Assembly (NCBI GenBank): GCA_009838915.1
Contig: VXQT01000002.1
Location: forward strand, 1-64,000
DNA: 64,000 bases
Reading direction: 5' to 3'
Origin: Chloroflexota bacterium
Lineage (GTDB): Bacteria > Chloroflexota > Dehalococcoidia > Bin125
Both the position numbers and the translations under genes were made by a program. Numbering within the stretch: position 1 is the stretch's first letter; the number at the start of each line of letters is the position of its first letter. Shown here in pieces: positions 59,251 through 64,000 of this stretch. A model generated the notes under the pieces. The model was not told the origin of the DNA. It saw nothing but the letters and a program-made list of their open reading frames with translations, and searched no databases.

Positions 59251-60528
59251 ATGACGACCCTGAGCATTCCCGATCTTGAGCACCTGACCCGCGAGGAGCT
59301 CCTCTCCCAGGCAAAGGAGATGAACGTCTCCGGGCTCTCCGGCCTGAAGAAGCAGGACATCGTGTTACGCATTCTGCAGGCCCAATCCGAAGCCGAGGGT
59401 CACATTCTCTCGGGAGGCGTGCTTGAGATAGTCGACGATTCCTATGGATTCCTGCGCGGTGAGTCGCTGCTGCCGGCGCCGACCGATGTGTACGTCTCAC
59501 AGGGCCTGGTTCGACGCTCCGGCCTGCGCACCGGGGACTATGTGATCGGCTCGGTGCGGCCGCCCAAACAGGGCGAAAAGTACTACGGGCTCTCGCGTGT
59601 TGACCTGGTCAACGGGGTCAGCGCCGACGAAGCCGCCGCCCGCCCGAACTTCGAGAATCTCACCGCGGTGTTCCCCCATCAACGCTTCGACCTGGAGACC
59701 GACGACCCGGCCGAGCTGTCGGGCCGCGTGATTGACCTCGTTGCGCCCATGGGTCGCGGCCAGCGCGGTCTGATCGTCAGCCCGCCCAAGGCCGGCAAGA
59801 CGATGCTCTTGCAGTCGATCGCAAACGGAGTCACCTCGAATCATCCCGAGGTCCACCTGATGGTCGTGCTGATTGGCGAGCGACCTGAGGAGGTCACCGA
59901 GATGAAGCGCTCGGTGCGCGGCGAAGTAATCGCCTCGACTTTCGACGAGCCGGTCGAAGAACACACGCGAGTCGCCGAGCTTGGCCTCGAGCGTGCCAAG
60001 CGGCTGATGGAGATGGGCCGCGATGTCGTCATCCTGCTCGACTCGATCACCCGCCTCACGCGTGCCTACAACCTCGAGATGCCCTCCACCGGACGCACAC
60101 TTTCCGGCGGCATCGACCCGGTCGCACTCTACCCGCCCAAGCGGTTCTTCGGCTCGGCCCGCAAGGCGGAGGAAGGCGGCTCGCTGACGATTATCGCCAC
60201 CTGCCTGGTCGACACCGGGTCTCGTCTTGACGACGTCGTCTTCGAGGAGTTCAAGGGCACCGGCAACTGGGAAGTGCGGCTCGACCGCAAGCTGGCGGAG
60301 CGGCGCATCTACCCCTCGATCGATATCGCCGCCTCGTCCACGCGGCGCGAGGAGCTGCTGCTGTCTGGCGAGGAACTGCAGCGCGTCTGGCTGCTGCGGC
60401 GGATGATGTCCGTCCTCGCCGGTTCCGGCGGCGGCGCAACCGAGCCGACCGAGCGCCTGCTCGACCGCCTGGCCAAGACGAAGACCAACACCGAGTTCCT
60501 CGAGAACCTCACCGCCGCCGAGGCGTAG
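59251..60528 (+). CDS. rho: Transcription termination factor Rho
   Basis: This 425-aa RNA-dependent helicase has an N-terminal helix bundle ([18 protein letters not shown]), a cold-shock-like RNA-binding domain ([14 protein letters not shown]) and a RecA-like motor. The motor has Walker A SPPKAGKT, the [14 protein letters not shown] segment, Walker [17 protein letters not shown], the Q-loop block [20 protein letters not shown] and [20 protein letters not shown]. It is complete and without the large insertions found in some actinobacterial Rho proteins. GAGGT precedes the ATG. The window shows few T-tailed terminators, so Rho may end many transcripts. Confidence 0.98.
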   Translation: MTTLSIPDLEHLTREELLSQAKEMNVSGLSGLKKQDIVLRILQAQSEAEGHILSGGVLEIVDDSYGFLRGESLLPAPTDVYVSQGLVRRSGLRTGDYVIGSVRPPKQGEKYYGLSRVDLVNGVSADEAAARPNFENLTAVFPHQRFDLETDDPAELSGRVIDLVAPMGRGQRGLIVSPPKAGKTMLLQSIANGVTSNHPEVHLMVVLIGERPEEVTEMKRSVRGEVIASTFDEPVEEHTRVAELGLERAKRLMEMGRDVVILLDSITRLTRAYNLEMPSTGRTLSGGIDPVALYPPKRFFGSARKAEEGGSLTIIATCLVDTGSRLDDVVFEEFKGTGNWEVRLDRKLAERRIYPSIDIAASSTRREELLLSGEELQRVWLLRRMMSVLAGSGGGATEPTERLLDRLAKTKTNTEFLENLTAAEA

Positions 60529-60530
60529 TC

Positions 60531-60923
60531 ATGAACCGCAACGACGTCGCCGACCTGTGCGAGTCGCTGCCCGGCTCATGGCCCGACTCACCCTGGGGCG
60601 AGGACGATCTCGTCTACAAGCTGGGCAACCGCAACGCCGACGGCAAGGGCGGCAAGATCTTCTGCTTTGTCGGCGGAGGTTCGACCGGAAGCAGACCCCA
60701 CGCCATCTCACTCAAGGCCGACCCTGCAATCGTTCCCGCCCTACACCAGCAGTACGAAGCCGTCACCTTCCCCAGCTACCTGAACAAGTCCCACTGGGTC
60801 GCCATCACGCTCGAATCCGACCTGCCCGACGACGAACTGGAAGAGCTGATCGTCGATTCCTACGAGCGGATCCTCAGCTCATTCAGCAAGAAGCAGCAAC
60901 GTCTGATTCGCGGCGCGGAATAG
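60531..60923 (+). CDS. YjbR/MmcQ-like (DUF419) protein
   Basis: This 130-aa protein has the YjbR fold pattern: an N-terminal LCESLPGSWPDSPWGEDD, YKLGNRNADGKGGKIFCFVG, ISLKADPAIVPAL and PSYLNKSHWVAITLESDLPD. The fold is related to the MmcQ/CyaY-like DNA-binding group, but its role is unknown. It begins 2 bp after the rho stop, so it is co-transcribed. Its end and that of the convergent hydrolase gene are 3 bp apart. Confidence 0.87.
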   Translation: MNRNDVADLCESLPGSWPDSPWGEDDLVYKLGNRNADGKGGKIFCFVGGGSTGSRPHAISLKADPAIVPALHQQYEAVTFPSYLNKSHWVAITLESDLPDDELEELIVDSYERILSSFSKKQQRLIRGAE

Positions 60924-60926
60924 CGA

Positions 60927-62828
60927 CTAACTCGGAGTTACCGACAGCTCCACCCTTGACGCGCGTTCGGCGCTGTGATGGACCGTGTTCAGCGCCGTCC
61001 GCGTGTGCGTCTGCCGACCGATCGGTTCTCCCGTGTTGGGATTGACGTCGAAGCGCGGGTAGTTGCTGCTGCTGATCTCGACGCCGATCCGGTGTCCGCC
61101 CTTGAACACGTTGGCGGTGGGGTAGAGCTCGATCGTGACCTCGACCATGTCGCCCGGCGAGACGAGGTCCTCGCGGTCGAAGCCGTTGCGAAAGCGCAGC
61201 CGCTTGATGCTGTCCGAGATGCGCAGGTGGTAGCCCTCGGGATAGTCGGCATTGGGCGGATAGCAGTCGAGCAAGGCGGCGGTGAAGTCGGTGTCGGGGG
61301 CATCGGTCGAGACGTACAGACGCACCGTCACGGGCCCGGTCACCTGCACGTCCTGATCGAGCGGGTCTGTCTGGAATGACAGTACGTCGGCTCGCGTTGC
61401 GGTGCGCAGATACGGCGGTTCCGCGCCCATCACGTCAGGCCGGGTGCGCTGGTCGCCGCCGCCGGGCATGATCAACTCGCGCGAGCGCTGCGTCGGCGGC
61501 CAGATCTGCTGCCGCAGAGTTGGGTCTTCGGGTGCGTACTCGCGCAGAGAGGAGACGTTGGCCGAGATTGAGGGCACGGGGTTTGCGGGGTCGAAGAGGT
61601 ACGTTGATGAACCGCCGTCCTCGCCGGCCGGTTCCGAGGCCAGGCCTCCGCCGGGCTGCAGAAACATCTCCGACTGAACTGCGTCTAGCGGAGGCCAGTG
61701 CGAGGCTTCGCTCCAGGCGCCGCCGTGGTCCATTCGGCCCGAGACGAGCCGCCGTCCTGAGCCGCCGCCCATGACGAACATCGTCACCGGGGGGCGTTGC
61801 TCCCAGCCGCTGTCGAGGCCCTTGAGCGTCTGGTCGAAGAACTCCAGCCTCAGGTCGGAAATGCTGGCCGCCAGGTTGCCCGATGTGGGCGCGGTTGGAC
61901 CAAAGTCGACATCACCCGACCAGGTGCGGTCGAGGGTTACCTCGCCATGCGTCCAGGGACCCATGAGCAGGTACTGCGGCGACGACATCGCCTTGGAGAA
62001 CGCGGCGAAGGACTCGCAGGTCGCGCGGGTGTAGCTGTCGTACCAGCCGCCTGAGTAGACGGTGGGCGCGTCGGCCGTCTGGCCGATGAAGCGCTCGAAG
62101 TTCATCGACGGCAGTTGCCAGAGCCAGTCGTCCCCGCGCGCCTGGGTGAGCAGATCGATGGCCCAGCGCTCATAGTCCTTCGTCTGCGAGAGCGGCGTGT
62201 CGCCCTCGCGCCAGGGAAGCTGGTTGAGGTAGCCGCGCAGGTCGACGGCCGCCTGGTCGAGCGCGGCGTAGAGCGCCGGATCGCCAACCGCTTCGGGACT
62301 GACGGGAGCATTCCAGAAGGCCCAGGCAAGCCAGCGCAGCTCGAGCGCGCCACCCTGGCGCAGCGACGAAGTGAGCCCGTTGAACGCGCCCTGGTTGACC
62401 CACATCGCCGACAGGTGCGGCGGATTCTGTGTCGCCGCCGCCGACTGCACCCAGCCCATGTACGACGTGCCGACCGTGCCGACCCTACCCGTCGACCAGG
62501 GCTGATCGGCCAGCCACTCGATCGTGTCGTAGCCGTCTTCGGCCTCGTTCTTGAGCAGATAGAAGTCGCCTTCCGAGGCGAACCTGCCGCGCACGTCCTG
62601 CATCACTCGCGCGTATCCGCGACTGGCCCACCATTCGCCGTCGGCGGCGAATCCGAGCTTGTCGTAGGGAGTGCGAGTCAGCAAGGTGGGCCAGGGACCC
62701 TCGAGCGCGGCCCCGTCACGGGCAGGCAGATAGACATCGGTCGCGAGCGTGATGCCGTCGCGCATCGCGATGCGCCGATTGCGCTGAATCACCACTTCGT
62801 ACTCGGGTGGTGAATGTTGACGACTCAT
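60927..62828 (-). CDS. CocE/NonD-type serine hydrolase (S15-like)
   Basis: This 633-aa alpha/beta hydrolase belongs to the X-Pro dipeptidyl-peptidase/cocaine esterase family. The triad is Ser122 (VGTSYMGW), Asp264 (GGWYDSYTR) and His294 (GPWTHGE). The N-terminal MRDGITLATDVYLPA and VMQDVRGRFASEGDFY are typical, and a C-terminal jelly-roll (about 400-633) ends in PRFDVNPNTGEP. It lacks an obvious signal peptide, so it is probably cytosolic. The substrate could be an ester or amide. GAGGAG precedes the ATG and the gene follows the UPF0173-like gene by 1 bp. Confidence 0.94.
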   Translation of the reverse strand: MSRQHSPPEYEVVIQRNRRIAMRDGITLATDVYLPARDGAALEGPWPTLLTRTPYDKLGFAADGEWWASRGYARVMQDVRGRFASEGDFYLLKNEAEDGYDTIEWLADQPWSTGRVGTVGTSYMGWVQSAAATQNPPHLSAMWVNQGAFNGLTSSLRQGGALELRWLAWAFWNAPVSPEAVGDPALYAALDQAAVDLRGYLNQLPWREGDTPLSQTKDYERWAIDLLTQARGDDWLWQLPSMNFERFIGQTADAPTVYSGGWYDSYTRATCESFAAFSKAMSSPQYLLMGPWTHGEVTLDRTWSGDVDFGPTAPTSGNLAASISDLRLEFFDQTLKGLDSGWEQRPPVTMFVMGGGSGRRLVSGRMDHGGAWSEASHWPPLDAVQSEMFLQPGGGLASEPAGEDGGSSTYLFDPANPVPSISANVSSLREYAPEDPTLRQQIWPPTQRSRELIMPGGGDQRTRPDVMGAEPPYLRTATRADVLSFQTDPLDQDVQVTGPVTVRLYVSTDAPDTDFTAALLDCYPPNADYPEGYHLRISDSIKRLRFRNGFDREDLVSPGDMVEVTIELYPTANVFKGGHRIGVEISSSNYPRFDVNPNTGEPIGRQTHTRTALNTVHHSAERASRVELSVTPS

Positions 62829-62829
62829 C

Positions 62830-63483
62830 TCACGCTCCTCGGGCCAGCAGCGGGGTCACGGTCGGCGCCGTCGGGATCGACGAGCGCGTGACGTTGATGT
62901 GGTTGTCCGCCGGTGGTTCAACGCTCACCCCCATCTCGCGGAGGAACGCCGACAGCGGTTCCAGGCCGGTGTTGACCTCGTCCGCCGCCTCGGGCTGGTA
63001 GAGCATCGGGATCACCAGCGGCGCCGCGATTGCGTTGGCGACATCGGCGGCCGCCTGCGGCGTCAGGTGCGCGCCGCCGCCGCAGGGCAACAGCACGACA
63101 TCGGCGCGGCGGAGTTCTTCCATCGCGTCGCCCTCCGGCACGCCGCGCAGGTCGCCGAGATGGGCGACGATCACTTCGTCAATCGTGATCACGAAGGCCA
63201 CGTTGCGCGCGCCGTCGTCGCCGGGTGTACGAACGCCGGTGGCGAGGACGCGTTTCACCTCGTACTCACCGGGTGCGTCCAGCGGTCTTGCCAGTCCTGT
63301 GGCTTCGAGCGCAACGCCGGCGATCCAGTTGTGCGACGGATCGTTGGCCCGCGACACCGTGACAATGTCGGCGCCCGGTCGATTGAGACGGAATCCGCTT
63401 TCAGGGGCGCAGGGATCCATGACCACGGCGGCCTCGCGCCCGCGCAAGCGGAATGCCGCGTGTCCGTACCAGGCAATATCCAT
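62830..63483 (-). CDS. UPF0173/UlaG-like metallo-beta-lactamase-fold protein with altered metal site
   Basis: This 217-aa protein has the Beta-lactamase_3 framework: MDIAWYGHAAFRLRG, AAVVMDPCAP, GADIVTVS, APGEYEV, VIVAHLGDLRGVP and LLPCGGGAHLT. The metal motif that in relatives reads THxHxDH is RANDPSHN here (about residues 45-52), so most ligands are missing. APGEYEV and HLGDL remain. The protein may be catalytically altered or inactive. Start 63483 is chosen because TAGGCT ends exactly 6 nt upstream; GTG 63489 is the longer option. Confidence 0.83.
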   Translation of the reverse strand: MDIAWYGHAAFRLRGREAAVVMDPCAPESGFRLNRPGADIVTVSRANDPSHNWIAGVALEATGLARPLDAPGEYEVKRVLATGVRTPGDDGARNVAFVITIDEVIVAHLGDLRGVPEGDAMEELRRADVVLLPCGGGAHLTPQAAADVANAIAAPLVIPMLYQPEAADEVNTGLEPLSAFLREMGVSVEPPADNHINVTRSSIPTAPTVTPLLARGA

Positions 63484-63489
63484 ACCCAC

Positions 63490-63495
63490 AGCCTA
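63490..63495 (-). promoter_or_regulatory. Candidate leaderless -10 of the UPF0173-CocE operon
   Basis: TAGGCT on the minus strand, then GTGGGT and ATG 63483. The 6-nt spacing equals that at five other genes and decides between two possible starts. Confidence 0.5.
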
Positions 63496-63534
63496 CGAAG
63501 CAGGTGAGCTATGCGCTGCTCGGAACGGCCGTCG

Positions 63535-64000
63535 TCAGTTGACCAGCAGTGGCAACTCGTCGCCCGACTCAGCAACATGAGGGAGCAGCACGAGCGCTGC
63601 GTTCTGGCCGTGCGCGCCATAGGCGGCGGTGGCCGCGCCGACGATTCGGTCCTCGATCCGCTCTGGCACGAATCCCAGTTGGCAGGCGATGTCCAGCTCC
63701 CCCAGCGTGGCGTGCGGCGGAATCTTGCGTTGACTGACAATCTGCGCCGCCGCGACGGCCGAGAGCGCGCCCGACGCGCCGACGGTGTAACCCACGTTGG
63801 GCGACACCGTGGCGGCGTACATGTCCAGCGTGCGGCGCCCGAACGCGCGCTCAATGATGTCCGTCTCCCGCTCGTCGCCCGATCGGGAGCCGAGGCCGGC
63901 GGCGACGATCACGTCGATGTCCGAGGGCGAGACTTCACCGCCCAACATCGCCTCGCCGGTGGCGCGGCGTGCGATCTCCACGTCGGTCGGACCGAGTCCG
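63535..64000 (-). CDS. Ketosynthase/chain-length-factor-like protein, C-terminal part
   Basis: This is the C-terminal fragment of a beta-ketoacyl synthase-like protein that runs off the right edge (about 154 residues visible). It has SPSDIDVIVAAGLGS, ERETDIIERAFG, SPNVGYTVGASGALSAVAAA, IPPHATLGELD and AAYGAHGQNAALVL. In active ketosynthases the first and second segments hold HGT and GH; here they read AGL and GY, so both catalytic histidines are missing. Chain-length factors of type II polyketide systems show exactly this loss. The active-site Cys region is outside the window. Confidence 0.75.
   Translation of the reverse strand, partial: GLGPTDVEIARRATGEAMLGGEVSPSDIDVIVAAGLGSRSGDERETDIIERAFGRRTLDMYAATVSPNVGYTVGASGALSAVAAAQIVSQRKIPPHATLGELDIACQLGFVPERIEDRIVGAATAAYGAHGQNAALVLLPHVAESGDELPLLVN

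Overview
The window is a GC-rich (roughly two-thirds G+C), gene-dense bacterial chromosome segment of about 64 protein-coding genes. I see no rRNA, tRNA, CRISPR array, prophage or insertion sequence. The gene content (MurT/GatD pair, small ferredoxin:thioredoxin-reductase-like protein, paired XdhC proteins, ACAD-fold monooxygenases, Q-rich lipoproteins, short intergenic regions) suits a Chloroflexota bacterium of the Dehalococcoidia/SAR202 or Thermomicrobia type. That placement is inference at modest confidence. MurT/GatD, an M23 peptidase and Obg imply a peptidoglycan-walled cell. TatA, a Tat lipoprotein and several lipid- or membrane-anchored proteins imply an active envelope.

Layout. 1-460: low-complexity start and GC-hairpin repeats. 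463-9642 (minus strand): M23 peptidase, HMA protein, GatD-MurT, site-2 protease, HAD, TatA, two XdhC proteins, YchF-like GTPase, Nudix, TrmO. 9747-18659: replication and cofactor core with gyrB, a methyltransferase-like gene, nadD-obgE, dnaA, and the coaX-coaBC operon. 18660-22475: two 160-bp inverted-repeat elements around YbjQ, PAP2, PepA and the FTR-like protein. 22679-28702: rpsO-pnp-dapB-asd-dapA, the same order theme as the Bacillus rpsO-pnpA-asd-dapG-dapA region. 28718-37757: an orphan acyl-CoA carboxyltransferase, a seven-bladed propeller, a lipoprotein and an oligopeptide ABC importer without ATPases. 37770-45444: tandem NTF2-like genes, cytochrome c, crotonase, a cysteine-less redoxin with CopD, purA, DUF402 and an orphan Dam-type methylase. 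45436-52538: an acyl-CoA/flavin locus with MaoC hydratase, acyl-CoA dehydrogenase, three tandem ACAD-fold monooxygenases, a CitE-like lyase and a degenerate CitE-like partner. 52570-64000: M16 peptidase, Fn3 protein, MoaD-like protein, pyrG, fsa, rho (recalling Bacillus pyrG-fba-tal-rho), a CocE hydrolase, a metallo-hydrolase relative lacking metal ligands, and a truncated ketosynthase-like gene resembling a chain-length factor.

Cross-cutting signals. (1) At six genes a TAnnnT hexamer ends exactly 6 nt before the start codon (7 nt at a seventh), pointing to leaderless transcription. Another set has the same hexamer 27-36 nt upstream. (2) There are two dispersed palindromic repeat families: a two-hairpin element whose small stem covaries between copies, and a NIME-like element bounded by ATTCCC-N8-GGGAAT arms. 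(3) Several proteins keep their fold but have lost catalytic or metal-binding residues (MurT zinc ribbon, TlpA-like redoxin, CitE-like, UPF0173-like, CLF-like, CoaBC cysteine). (4) Three envelope proteins share a Q/A/E-rich spacer after the membrane anchor. All functions are read from motifs and context only; no database search was run.
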